Shown: positions 39,310 through 50,590, counted from the stretch's first letter. The stretch is 64,000 bases of DNA from Salminus brasiliensis (GCF_030463535.1 NC_132881.1:45511271-45575270); one strand, 5' to 3'. Translations and numbers: made by a program. Notes: generated by a model not told the origin, from the letters alone.

Positions 39310-42300
39310 CTGTAAGGAGATAGACTGTTAGCGCTCTCTCTTTCTCTGATATGCCTTCTACGAAACAGCCTGGCCAGCTCAAACTGGTTAAGATGGTGAA
39401 GCTGGACCAGTTATGTTGGTGGTTAAGTTGACCAGCTTAGCTCTTGACCAGCATATGGTAGGGTTTTTGTTTGAGTTTTGTATGAGTTTGATGGTTTAGC
39501 TGGTCTACACCTATGACCAATCTGGTTGACCAACATGATTAGCCTTTGCCATTAATTGACCAGCCTGGCCAGTATGATTATGCTGTTCAACCAGAATGAT
39601 TAACATGACCACGCTCATTGACCAGCATTACCATGCCAGTCAACCAGTAAGACCAGCATAACCATGGTAGTCAAGCAGCATGACCATGTCGGTCAGCCAG
39701 CAAGACCAGCATGACCACAGTAGTCAACCAGCATGATCAAGCCTGTCAACCAGCAAGACCAGAATGACCATGGTAGCCAAGCAGCATGACCATGCTGATC
39801 AACCAGTAAGACTAGCATGACCATGGTAGTCAAGCAGCATGATCAAGACAGTCAACTAGCAGGACCAGCATGACCATGGTAGTCAAGCAACGTGATTAAC
39901 CAGTAAGACGAGCATGACCACAGTAGTCAAGCAGCATGACCAAGGCTGTTAACCAGCAAAACCAGCATGACCATGGTAGTCAAGCAGCATGACCATGCTG
40001 ATCAACCAGTAAGACCAGCATGACCACGGTAGTCAAGCAGCAATGACCATGCTGCTCCACCAGCAAGACCAGCATGACCATATCCCTCTAGCCTACATCT
40101 GGCATTAGCCATGGTGCTAATAGGTTTATGTCGATCTGCAACAGAGAGTCCTATTCTATTGGCAATTGTTTTAGGCCCAATTGTAAACTTAGGCCCAAAA
40201 CGAACATGTCGTCTATGTTAAACATCACACATTTTGTGTAAAAAGTAACTGGACACACATGATTGTCAATGCCTACCTTGCGCATGTTCTCCAGGCTTCC
40301 TTGGCTGTTGTCTGTGGTCATTCCAGGCTCACCTGTGCCAAACTGAGTCAACAAAGAATCTGATGAGAACCAGTGACTTTGTACCATCCTTAAAGAAGAG
40401 TTTCTACAGCAATAGGGTTCAGAGATCTTACCCGTTCTTCAAGTGAGTGGCTATGGCTCAAGTCTGAGGTCTGTTGAAGAGTGAAGAAACAACAACAGGT
40501 TTAGAAACTGATTTTATTGCACTTCTGGCTTCTAGATGCTGTTTATTGTGTGTGTTTGTCTTACCCGGTCATCTGATCTAGACTCCAGTGATTCTGAAGA
40601 CTGCCAAGAAACAACAGAAAATGTCAGTTGAAAGCAACTGTCCTCATACAGTCATGAATACAAGTTCCTGCTGTTATAAAACTTCAGTAATTGCACTCAC
40701 ATTGTTCTCAGAAGTATCTTCTGGCGAGCTCTGGAGAAGAGAAGGATGAGATGTGGAGATGTAGTTATACCATAGTCTTTCAATAGCAATTCATTCCTGT
40801 GTCTGTGCAAATGTACTGCATATGTGTAAATGTCAGCCTTTCCTGATCTAATACCATCACTCATTAACTTACATCGTGTTCTGATGTATTGCTTTCTTCA
40901 GAGGATTCAGACACAGATGAGGTCTATGACAGCAAAGCAAAAGTTAATATCAGAGAAAATGTATTTCATGAATTAAACATTTTATAATAGCTTTAAAAAA
41001 ATCAATTGAGATATTTGACAATGCAGTTACTAACAGAGTTGGAGGCATGGTCAGTCATCTCCACGGTCAGGATCTGCCCAAAACAAGTAGAAAATATGTT
41101 AATATCCTCGAGTTCAGGTTTCCTCGAATTCCACGGTAATGAAGTAGCATGACCATGTCGGTCAATCATCAAGATCAGCATGACCACGGTAGTCAACCAG
41201 CATGACCAAGCTGATCAACTAGCAAGACCAGCATGACCACGGTAGTCAAGCAGCACAACCATTTCGGTCAACCAGCAAAACCAGCATGACCACAGTAGTC
41301 AAGCAGCACAACCATGTCGGTCAACCAGCAAAACCAGCATGACCACGGTAGTCAAGCAGCATGACCATGTGGGTCAACCAGCAAAACCAGCATGACCACA
41401 GTAGTCAAGCAGCACAACCATGTCGGTCAACCAGCAAGACCAGCATGACTACGGTAGTCAAGCAGCATGACCAGCATGACCACGGTAGTCAAGCAGCATG
41501 ACCAAGCTGATCAACCAGCAAGACCAGCATGACCACGGTAGTCAAGCAGCATGACCAGCATGACCACGGTAGTCAAGCAGCATGACCATGTGGGTCAACC
41601 AGCAAGACCAGCCTGACCACGGTAGTCAACCAGCAAGACCAGCCTGACCACGGTAGTCAAGCAGCATGACCAAGCTGATCAACCAGCAAGACCAAGCAGC
41701 ATGACCATGTCGGTCAACCAGCAAGACCAGCATGACCACGGTAGTCAAGCAGCATGACCAAGCCTGTCAAGTAGAAAATGTGTTCTTTCCTCAAATTCAG
41801 GTTTAATTCCTATCCAGAACTTCCACAGGAGCAGTGTCTTGGTTTTGGTTCCCTAAAGAACCTTGAAAAATGTCAAAGCTTAATAATAATAATTCAGTAC
41901 TAAGTAATCGGTTTCCTCACCAACATTTACATTAGGAGGAGTTTCTTTATGCCTTAATATAAGGTCAGGTGTGCTCATCTTAAAGCACCTTTAACCCTTT
42001 AACACTCCAAGGTTTATTACACACTAAGGTGTATTACTCAGTAACTACAGACTACGGACTTCTGTACAAACTGGTGGGGCTGTTCTCTGGTAATAGACAT
42101 TTGGCCCACCAGCGGTTAAGTTCATATTTGGTTCTTTATGGATCCAAAAGTGATTGTTCTATGGCTTTGCTTTAATGAACCATTTCTCACATCTTCATTT
42201 TTGAATCTTAATTTAATCTTAATTACATTTACTATTTAAAATTAAAATAAAAAAGCTAAATTAATAAGAGTGACATTTCATCAGGGTGGGGGTTCGATGG

Positions 42301-42976
42301 AGTTAAAATATTGTATTTCCAAAAAAAAGAAATTGGCTTCTAAAGAAAATTGGTTCTTTGAAAGTTTGTGCTAATTTTTTAAAGGTTCTATTTGAAACCA
42401 TCCTTAAACTACTAAAAACTTCCACTAGGCCAAATATTTCTTCACCAATGTGAAGAATGGTGTAACTATGCAAATAATGTTTTAAGCATCACATTTTTTT
42501 GAGTGGGCTTTGTTCTGAAAACATGTTTTTAATGAACTTTAACTTAATAATGATAGTGGAACCCTTATTGGTGCTATATAGAACCTACAACTATATAGAA
42601 CTATAACTATATAGAATATAGATGTTTCTTTGCGTTGATGTTGTTCTACATAGTACTAAAAAATGGGTTCTTCGACTTGTAACAATAGTGGAACCCTTTT
42701 TGATGCTATGTAGAACCTATAGTTTCTATATAGAACTGTCTACATTTCCATCAATATGAAGAACTTGCAACATGTAAGCATCCAGATGGTTCTTTTGAGC
42801 TGACATTACTCTAAATAGAACCTAAATAGAACCTAAATAGAACTAAATAGAACTAAGAAACCATTAGTAACCTTGTTTTTAATGTGTTTTCTTTTGTAAT
42901 AATAAGAAGGTTTAGAACTTACAGGGTTAGCAGCGGCTGCTCCCAGCAGGCAGAGGATTACAACAGCGAGCTTCAT
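38878..42976 (-). CDS. Acidic SCPP-family secreted phosphoprotein (scpp1/spp1-like)
   Basis: Coding exons on the - strand, all phase 0: 42976-42923, 41073-41035, 40923-40873, 40730-40701, 40600-40565, 40470-40432, 40342-40277 and 39309-38878, about 248 aa. The first encodes a signal peptide, MKLAVVILCLLGAAAANP. The short exons carry SxE-type sites (SESSEESNTSEHD, SSESLESRSDD) for Fam20C-like kinases. The last exon is 143 residues, mostly Ser, Glu, Asp and Thr. Tiny phase-0 exons, an acidic product and a head-to-head position next to sparcl1 are the hallmarks of the secretory calcium-binding phosphoprotein family, which binds mineral and collagenous matrix. I cannot tell scpp1 from spp1 by eye. 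No RGD is present in these exons, which argues against a typical osteopontin. A short exon between 41073 and 42923 could be missing from this model. Confidence 0.8.
39540..40082. repeat. ~53 bp minisatellite in the last SCPP intron
   Basis: About ten diverged units with the pattern 'gaccagcatgaccacggtag', 'tcaagcagcatgaccatg', 'ctgatcaaccagcaa'. Each unit is itself an imperfect dimer built on 'cagcatgacca'. Units are richest after 39640. Confidence 0.85.
40083..40175 (+). mobile_element. MITE fragment inside the SCPP last intron
   Basis: 'cctctagcctacatctggca' and 'gagagtcctattctattggc' match the right half of the MITE family. It abuts the minisatellite. Confidence 0.6.
40277..40342 (-). CDS. 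SCPP gene exon (FGTGEPGMTTDNSQGSLEN...)
   Basis: 22 codons between ACTCAG and AAG|GTAGGC, ending MRK. It is phase 0-0. Confidence 0.75.
40432..40470 (-). CDS. SCPP gene small exon (TSDLSHSHSLEER)
   Basis: 13 codons between CAACAG and CGG|GTAAGA, phase 0-0. The donor closely resembles that of the exon before it (CGGGTAAGA), suggesting exon duplication. Confidence 0.8.
40565..40600 (-). CDS. SCPP gene small exon (SSESLESRSDDR)
   Basis: 12 codons between TGGCAG and CGG|GTAAGA, phase 0-0. Confidence 0.8.
40701..40730 (-). CDS. SCPP gene small exon (SSPEDTSENN)
   Basis: 10 codons between CTCCAG and AAT|GTGAGT, phase 0-0. Confidence 0.75.
40873..40923 (-). CDS. SCPP gene small exon with SSEES phosphorylation sites
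   Basis: 17 codons, TSSVSESSEESNTSEHD, between CATAG and GAT|GTAAGT. The Ser-x-Glu triplets are canonical secretory-kinase targets. Confidence 0.8.
41035..41073 (-). CDS. SCPP gene small exon (ILTVEMTDHASNS)
   Basis: 13 codons between GGGCAG and TCT|GTTAGT, phase 0-0. The donor is suboptimal. It lies between the minisatellite-bearing intron and the SSEE exon. Confidence 0.65.
41131..41770. repeat. ~53 bp minisatellite in an upstream SCPP intron
   Basis: Same repeat as 39540-40082, about twelve units, some reduced to half-units ('cagcatgaccagcatgacca'). It is separated from the other array by five exons. Confidence 0.88.
42520..42870. repeat. Palindromic 'tatatagaacct' short repeats
   Basis: Repeated 'tggaacccttattggtgcta', 'tatagaacctacaactatat' and 'tgatgctatgtagaacctat'. 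Similar pieces occur near 52970, 53180 and 58880. It resembles a short palindromic interspersed repeat seen in fish. Confidence 0.5.
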
Positions 42977-42977
42977 T
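42923..42977 (-). CDS. SCPP gene exon 2 (signal peptide)
   Basis: Acceptor TTGCAG, one untranslated base, ATG at 42976-42974, then KLAVVILCLLGAAAANP and donor CCT|GTAAGT. The hydrophobic core and small residues before the likely cleavage fit a secretory signal. Confidence 0.85.
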
Positions 42978-43544
42978 CTGCAACACACAGAGGAAGCACA
43001 CTGAGGCCGATTCAAGCTTTTAACAATGATCCAAAGCTTACGCTGAAAACCATGTAAACCATGTAAACCAGTCTTCAGTGAATCCTCCACTGAAGTGTAA
43101 TGAACTACTGGAGCAGCTGCGGTCCGCTGTTGCACAGTGTGGTGTTTTATGTTGCAATTAGGAAAACAAGCACAAGCAATAGACCTTACATTACACACAA
43201 GCAGCAGGGCTGGATATTGTGCAGTGAGTGCAATAATGCACTGAGGTGTGTGTACAAACATCACATCGCTGTCACTCAAAAACCTGGTCTCTCCAAAACA
43301 GATAGATTGAACTTTGTCATTGCTCATTACAGGTACGAGGTATTGGGATGCAGTTAGCGCTCACCAGCAGTTCAGGTAGTTGCATATATATATGATAAAT
43401 AAAAAAAAATATTGTCACTTTTTAGATTCTTCATATTGTGTTAATATTTTATAGTGAATAGACCAATAGAAATTCTCCTAAATGACTTGAAAGCAAATCT
43501 TTTTACATGCGAATGTGTGTTTATAAAATGTAACGACTGTCTAT

Positions 43545-43548
43545 ATAC

Positions 43549-43581
<33 letters not shown>

Positions 43582-43627
43582 TAGATAGATAGATAGATAG
43601 ATAGAGAGAATGTACACATTTTCAGTA

Positions 43628-43658
<31 letters not shown>

Positions 43659-43672
43659 CATACATGCTTGTC

Positions 43673-43737
<65 letters not shown>

Positions 43738-43807
43738 CTTTTAGTAATAATAACAATGTAATAATATATATATTATTATGCATATATATATACACATGCT
43801 TGTCTAT

Positions 43808-43871
<64 letters not shown>

Positions 43872-43898
43872 ATGCATATATATATACACATGCTTGTC

Positions 43899-43977
<79 letters not shown>

Positions 43978-43985
43978 AGATTCAG
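43545..43985. repeat. Compound microsatellite cluster
   Basis: (CAGA)n(TAGA)n at 43551-43606, then three TA tracts (43628, 43678 and 43820-43866 onward) and two (GA)n tails near 43714-43736 and 43952-43976. 'acatgcttgtctatatat' recurs three times, so whole blocks were duplicated. It lies in SCPP intron 1. Confidence 0.9.
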
Positions 43986-44389
43986 TAAAAAATATAGAAC
44001 TTTCAGGGAAAACATATAATAATATATATATTATTATGCTTATATATTATAAGTGTGTATTTCTAGTGATATACTATTATAACAAGATGTAAAAAAAAAC
44101 ACACAAAAAAACTTGAAAACCTTGAAAAAGTAAAAAACCTGTGACCTGAAATATAAAACTGCATTGATGTAGCTTATTTGTGCATTGAGTTTATATTATT
44201 ATTATTATTATATACAATATAATTATTATATATATATTATTATATATTATTATTATATATTTTATAGACTTACTTTTGGCAGAAATGATTTGTAATTAAA
44301 GTAAAGAAAGTTTGCAGTGTAGTAAAAGCTAACGTAAAAGCTCACTGTTGTAATAATGTAGTAAAAAGATGCTAATCCGAGTCTCTTAC

Positions 44390-44488
44390 CTTGTCCTTCT
44401 TGCAGTGTGTCAGTAGTAAATCCCAGTAGCAGTCAGGCAGACGGTTGCAGTGTGGGTTGTGGTGTCGCTGCAAAGAAAGTGTGGATTA
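44390..44488 (-). other. Non-coding exon 1 of the SCPP gene (inferred)
   Basis: On the - strand a TATA-like ATAAATA at 44522-44516 is followed by about 125 bases ending AAGGACAAG|GTAAGA (donor at 44390/44389). SCPP genes typically have a 5'UTR-only first exon and the start codon one base into exon 2, as seen here (acceptor CAG|A-ATG). The start site near 44488 is an estimate. Confidence 0.6.
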
Positions 44489-44515
44489 AATGCTGCTCTG
44501 TGGTGCAGGAGTCTC

Positions 44516-44522
44516 TATTTAT
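44516..44522 (-). promoter_or_regulatory. Candidate TATA box of the SCPP gene
   Basis: ATAAATA on the - strand, about 28 bases before the presumed start site. It fits a tissue-restricted matrix-gene promoter. Confidence 0.5.
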
Positions 44523-45234
44523 CTCTGTTAAGGTGAGAGCATCACTTCCTTCTTGCCAGCTCAGCTTTACCACGACTGCTGTGTGGGCAGGGGCATGCAC
44601 ACACACATACACACATGCACTCGGAATACTGTACACACACTCTACCCCTCCTCTTCCTCTTCTGTAGATCTATTTTGAGGTGGTAAACTATAGGGTGTCT
44701 GGACTGAGCACACTGAGCATGCCCATAGTCTCATCCCACACAGGGCAGGAAGTGTATAATGAGGGCATACCAACTTGGGAACTGTCTGTGTGTGCATGTG
44801 TATGTGTGTGTATGTGTGTTTGTGTGTGTGTGTGTATGTGTTTTTTTCTATACACCTCTGCATGTAATTAAGGGCATGCTGTATAAACAAACCATAGGCC
44901 TACATTGAGTGAATCATCCATTGAAGTAATGGAAACCAGCAACTGGGGCAGCTACAGTCCGCTTCGGCATATTTTGGGGTTTTATTGTAAAGGTTATAAT
45001 TATGAAAGCATGCACGAGCCGTAGCTCTTACATAACCTATAAGCTGCAAGGCCGGATACTGTAGGGTGGACTGAAACAAGCAATGTATTGAATGTACTTC
45101 ATTCCCACTCGCTTCACTCCAAGCGGATCCCATACTTTCATTGCCCATTCCTTCAATCCTTCAAAACAAACAAACAAACAAACAAAAAAAACCCAAAAGA
45201 AATTATGCATTTTTTTTTTATTATTTTTTTTTTA

Positions 45235-45320
45235 ATTTTTACACTGTGTCAAAATTTCATGATGAATGGACCAATAGAAATGCTCCAAAATGACTAAATA
45301 GAATAAAATATTTTTCCATT
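45235..45320. repeat. Short interspersed repeat (same family as 23930)
   Basis: 'aatttcatgatgaatggacc', 'aatagaaatgctccaaaatg'. Inverted relative to the tnip2 intron copies. Confidence 0.5.
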
Positions 45321-45698
45321 GAATGTAATTTACCATTTTTTCCATCCCGAAAAAGGCAAGTAAATAAATAATATATGTAAATAAATATAAATAAATAATA
45401 AATAAATGTATTAAATAATACATATACAATAATAATACATTATGACTACATATACAAATGAAAATTATGAATGTAATTTTCCATTCTTTCCATCTTGTCC
45501 TATCACGTCTCTAAACTGAGTAAATTAAATGAAATACAAGTAAATAAAAATAAATAAATCTGATCAAAACCCAGACCTCTAACCACTAAGCCAACGCAGG
45601 CCCCACCTCTTAATGTGTGACCTGAGCCCACTGATGTACAGGCCCATGAAGGTGGCGCTGGAGGCAGCCTGTTTGTTTTTTCAGCAAGCTTAAATAAT

Positions 45699-46167
45699 AC
45701 ACCAATCCGCCAGATCATTAAAACCACGGACGGATGAAGTAATAGCATTGATTATCTGGTTTCATCTGGTTTTATCTGGCTCCTGTCAAAGGGTGGGATC
45801 TACTTATTAGGCAGCCCGTGAATAGTCAGCTCTTGAAGGTGATGGAGGTGTTGGAAGCAGGAAAAATGGGCCAACGTAAGAATCTGAGACACTTTGACAA
45901 GAACCAAACTATGGCGGCTAGACGACCGGGTTAGAACTTCTCCAGAACATCAGGCAGGACTTGTGGTGTGTTCCCAGTGTACAGTGGTCAGTACCTACCA
46001 AAAATGCTCCAAGAAGGGACAACCAGTGAATTGCTGCCAGTGAAAAGCTTGCTGATGTGATCCATGGAGAGCCCACCTCACAGCTTCCAGGGTCTGCTGC
46101 TGGTGTGTTGGTGACAAATACCACAGGACACCTTCAGTGGTAGGTGGTTTTAATGTTATGGCTAATT
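45699..46167 (+). pseudogene. Tc1/mariner deletion derivative
   Basis: From 45867 a frame reads MGQRKNLRHFDKNQTMAARR, then a stop. This is the decayed N-terminus of a Tc1-like transposase (normally MGKRKDLSxFDKGQIVMARR). Later parts correspond to the C-terminal end ('ataccacaggacaccttcag'). Ends are 'caccaatccgccagatcatt' and 'ggttttaatgttatggct'. The core is deleted. Confidence 0.75.
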
Positions 46168-46899
46168 GCACAACACACAATCTTTAAGCCAATAGTACAC
46201 ATATTAACAACACGTAGGTCACCACTGCAGTCCTTTCTCCACCATTGTCCCACCAATCTTCCACAAGCTCAGACCACACCTAGAAGATAAGCTCATAAGG
46301 ACAATAAAAATCATGGCCAATATGTGCTGGATGCCAAATTACTCCACAGTACTTCCTGGAAGTCCTTTTTTGGTCATCTTCCTTTTGTTTTCCTTTTTTT
46401 CTTTTTTCCAGAGGAAGCAGCAGCCTCACTGTACACACACTCTCATAATGCAACCTCATAATCAAAACAGCACAGCTGCCAAGAAATCCCACATACACAA
46501 ACCACACGTCTGTCTGTTCGACTGTCTGCCCGAGAGGAGGCTGCTGTGGGTCAGGCGGCCAAACTCTGCTTTACAAATGAATGCTGAGCTCTCTTTTAGC
46601 TGGGCTGGTGTTTAGCTCCTGATTGCTGTTTATTTACATCATCAACCTGAACTCTGTCTGAAGGTGTGTTGGAAATGGCCTGTTTAGTCCCTTATAGGAA
46701 GGTTTTGTAAAAATCACATAAGACCTATCATATAAGTTCAGCACATGACAGTAAAGAATACATACACATATCACAAACTTGTATGTCCAGAGAATAGCCC
46801 CACCAGTTTGTGCAGAAGTCCCTGTAGTTACTGTGTAACACACCTTGGAGTGTTAAGGGTTAATGTAATGTACTGTAATACAGCATAACATTGCTGTCA

Positions 46900-47570
46900 T
46901 GCAAAAACCTTGTTTTTTTACATTTGCCAGTTGTTCTTTACGTTGTAAATCTTGTTACATTGACTTCCACTGAAAGTTAAGAACGTTTTTTCTCTCTCCA
47001 GTAAAGCTGCTGTTTTGGAGATACAAGGTTTTTGCGTCACAATGACGATATTCATTCAACATTTCCAAAATCGAATGAAAATACCTATAAACTTAATGTA
47101 TTTTCAAGGTATGTGTCCCAACAGTTACCCTCGTAAATGAGCTTTTAGGAGAAACTGTGGTTAAGAATAGTCCAATAACGGAAATATCCAGCCAACAGTG
47201 GTGTAGTGGTCAGAAACTGACCGCTGATGATGGGCTAGTGGATGACTAACACAACCTGTGCATGGAAATAGATGAGCTAACAGTAAACCTACCGGGTAGG
47301 TGTATCTAATAAAGTGGCCAGTAAGTGTAAAAATGGGACAGCGACAGCTGGACATTGGTGTGTGGATGATTCATACACATCGCTGCTGTCCAATATAAAA
47401 AACAGACAAACACGTATCTCCATTTTTGCCCGTTTTTAGTTTTCTCTGTGGTTTGAACCCTGAATGGACCAATAGAAATGCTCTAAATGAGTTGGAATAA
47501 ACTCTTAATTTACATTAAGAACATTTGTGCCTTCTCCTGTGAAGTCACCATTTTGGAGATACATGGTTTT
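46900..47570. repeat. Two short interspersed repeats (family of 23930)
   Basis: 'attgacttccactgaaagtt' with 'gtaaagctgctgttttggag' (46950-47020), and 'gaatggaccaatagaaatgc' with 'gtgaagtcaccattttggag' (47462-47557). Confidence 0.5.
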
Positions 47571-47999
47571 CATTAGACAGCGATGATATTTGGGTTCAGA
47601 GATGCTCACGCTGTGGCTTCGGTCGCTCAACTGGCTCAGTTCTCCCTAAGTTCTCTCTCATACAGGCCTGATATAACAGTCAGTAACTGCACAGATTATA
47701 TGTAAGTAATCTATGTAACACTGTACTGTACTGGGGAACGCTCAGGGTCTTGAAGGCCTAATGAAGGCCTAAATCTTGGAACCAAAAGTTTGCATTCATG
47801 GCATTGAGAAGACTCTCTGTGTTTAGGGCGACTTTGCAGTTCAGAACATATCCCTAGCCACAGTCCACAGATGCAGTACCTATAGGCCTGGATACCGTCA
47901 AATAAAAGAGTGTGTAATGATCCCTAGACACGAAAGATGCACAACACTCAACACTTTAACAGCATTAACAGCCTTCTTGACATGGCTGGATTGACATGG

Positions 48000-48600
48000 C
48001 CATTACTGACCGGGCCAGTGGGGCCAGCGCCCAGGGGCCCTTGAGGTCAGGGGGCACCAGGGGGGCCCTGGCCCAAAACATTTTGCCATGCCTATCAACA
48101 TTTATGATACAATATATTTTTATTTCCGAGGGCCCTCCATTTTAAGGATCCTCTGACTATTAGGGACTTTGACCCCAGGGCCTCTTGGCGGCCCTAGCCA
48201 TTATTGAAAATGGATGAGGCATTGTGGCACTGCTCTGACTTCGACTTCTGGGACCTACAAATTGCCAGGCAAGCTACCATATTTCATTACAGACGTTTTG
48301 TTGCAAATATGCGATTCAGGCCCTTACTTAATGTTTCTGAATTTGTATTGTTTCAAAATTATCATGTTCAATTTATCTTAAGCGCAGAGACACAAATTAA
48401 TTTAGCAATTTTGCAATTATTTATATTTAAGACAAGCAGTTTGTCTGATGAATGCCATCTTTGACACCGATTAAATTTGCCCAAGGGTGTGATTTCACTT
48501 ATGTGAAACCAACAAGCCATTTGACTAGTTTCATGTTTCCCCTTTAATAAAGAACAGTAAACTCTTTGCCCAGGGGCCCAGACTATCCTTAATCCATCCT
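48000..48600. repeat. Unclassified interspersed element with 'cccaggggccc' ends
   Basis: The segment begins with 'ggccagcgcccaggggccct' and ends near 'tttgcccaggggcccagact'. The ends are similar in sequence and bracket AT-rich unique sequence. It could be a decayed DNA transposon. No coding sequence is recognised. Confidence 0.4.
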
Positions 48601-49064
48601 TGCTTCTTGTTGATCGGATCACATTCGGATTTCATCTGTCCGCATGAAAAGCCAGGTGGGAACACCCACGAGACGCATTGGGATCACATTACGATCAGAT
48701 CTCTGAAAGCACATTGGGAGGTGGTCAGAGACGGATCTCGGCAGGCGGAAATACGTCTATCGACAACCTACGTTAATACGAGTAGTGATTACTCTAGCTC
48801 CCTCACTATCTCTCTCATGTATGTGTTTGTGTGTGTTTACCGGTAGATCAGAACAGTATTACAGAGTTTTGTTTCTTCCTGAGGTTACGGAAAAGTGAGA
48901 ACTCTGTACCATGGTTGGTTGAACCCCCAGCGTTCCCTTAAACAGTCTCCAGGAGCAGGACGGTTTTGATGAGATGATGATGTTTGTATTGGTGTGTTGT
49001 TTTAGACGGGAAAGTAAAATCCAACCTCATCTGATCTCACTGGAGAAGCAATTTAAGTGACAGG

Positions 49065-49177
49065 TAAGGGCCTTGCTCAAAGGCTCAACAGTGGCAGCTT
49101 GCAGAGCCTGGGTATCGAACCCACAACCCTGTCATCAATAGCCCGGAGCTCTAACCACTGAGCCCCAGTGGTGTAAA
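49065..49177 (-). mobile_element. tRNA-derived SINE, partial
   Basis: On the - strand: A-box-like 'ggctcagtggttagagctcc', B-box-like 'gggttgtgggttcgataccc', then 'ctgccactgttgagcctttg'. Same family as 36098-36340. Confidence 0.7.
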
Positions 49178-50099
49178 CAGAATCCGGTCAAAGTAGATCC
49201 AGATACTGTCCGGATACAAACTGCATGTTAATGCCTGATGTTAACAGACCCTTATATACAGAGAATACCCTGGAGTCCTAAATACAGCATCAGTTTTCAC
49301 ATATGATACTAATGTAGCATTTGAAGCTGATGTGGTAAAGCTGATGCAGTAAAGCATTACATTCATTTGATTGGCAGGCAAATACAATCCAAGCAACAGT
49401 AAAACAGGAGCCAACTTCAGCCACAGTGCTACATGACCATGCTTCTTAAAAGCTACCAACTCCCTCCCACAGGCTTTGGACCCAACCCTACTCCACCCTA
49501 CCTGATCCAACTAATTACTGCTTTCAGAAGTGCTTGATTGGCTGAATAGGGTGTGTTAGATTGGGAAAGTAGGTCTCGTTGAGGAAAGTTAGAGAGCATT
49601 GGGTTCTGGTGTTTGGTCAGAAGTGGTTGTAAGAAGGTCTGCTCTACCTTGTGTGCTTGGTGGCTGTGTTTGGACAGTGTAATAAGGACTTGAGGCTGTT
49701 TATAAAGCTATCCTGGTAGATCACATGACATGGGGTAAACAAATTCCTTGTGTGTGTGTGAACATACTTGGCCAATAAATCTGATTCTGATTCTTATTCT
49801 GATTGATTCTACTCAGGTTCTTTAGCAAATACATGGGTTCTGTTAGAGACCATGGCCGCTCAAAGTTGTCTGCTCATATATATACTCAGGTTGTTTCATT
49901 ATTTCACCTTTACTTGAATATGGGTTTAGGCTTCACCACCCACATCTGTTGGTAGGTGATTACTTGGGTAGTGTAATGACAATGAGCCAGAAAGAGGCTG
50001 AAAATGTCCTTGATGACCTCAGCTAGCACCTTGCCACCTTTTTGCAGACAAGGCTGGGACCATTCAGGTCTGTGGGCTTGCGTGGGCTCACATTTTACA

Positions 50100-50590
50100 G
50101 GTAGACACTTTCACTGACCACTGACTTCATGTTTATTTGGGTTTATTCTAATGTTATATAGAGTTAATTACAGGTAGACACTCTCACTAACCACTGACTT
50201 TATGTTTATTTGGGTTTATTCTAATGTTATATAGAGTTCATTACAGGTAGACACTTTCAATGACCACTGACTTTATGTTTATCTGGGTTTATTCTAAAGT
50301 TATATAGAGTTAATTAAGGTAGACTCTCACTGACCACTGACTATGTGTATTTGGGTTTATTCTAATGGTATATAGAGTTAATTACAGGTAGACACTCTCA
50401 CTGATCACTGACTTTATGTTTATTAGGGTGTATTCTAATGTTATATAGAGTTAATTACAGGTAGACACTCTCACTGACCACTGACTTTATGTTTATTTGG
50501 GTTTATTCTAATGTTATATAGAGTTAATTACAGGTAGACATTCTCACTGACCACTGACTTTATGCTTATTTGTGTGTATTCTAGTGTAAG
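50100..50590. repeat. ~73 bp minisatellite, block 1
   Basis: About six units of 'ttaattacaggtagacactc', 'tcactgaccactgactttat', 'gtttatttgggtttattcta', 'atgttatatagag'. Confidence 0.9.

Noticed and set aside
38698-39315. Long + strand frame (205 codons) over the SCPP last exon
   Set aside because: It is the antisense shadow of a Ser-rich exon (Ser codons read as Ala/Leu/Val). The - strand has the splice acceptor, the family composition and the stop.
39540-40082. Regularly spaced repeats that could suggest a CRISPR array
   Set aside because: The units are contiguous and diverged with no unique spacers, in an intron of a vertebrate gene. It is an ordinary minisatellite.
42833-43327. 164-codon - frame that includes the SCPP signal peptide
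   Set aside because: The part upstream of the MKLAVV start is intron 1 read through the acceptor. Only 42976-42923 is coding.
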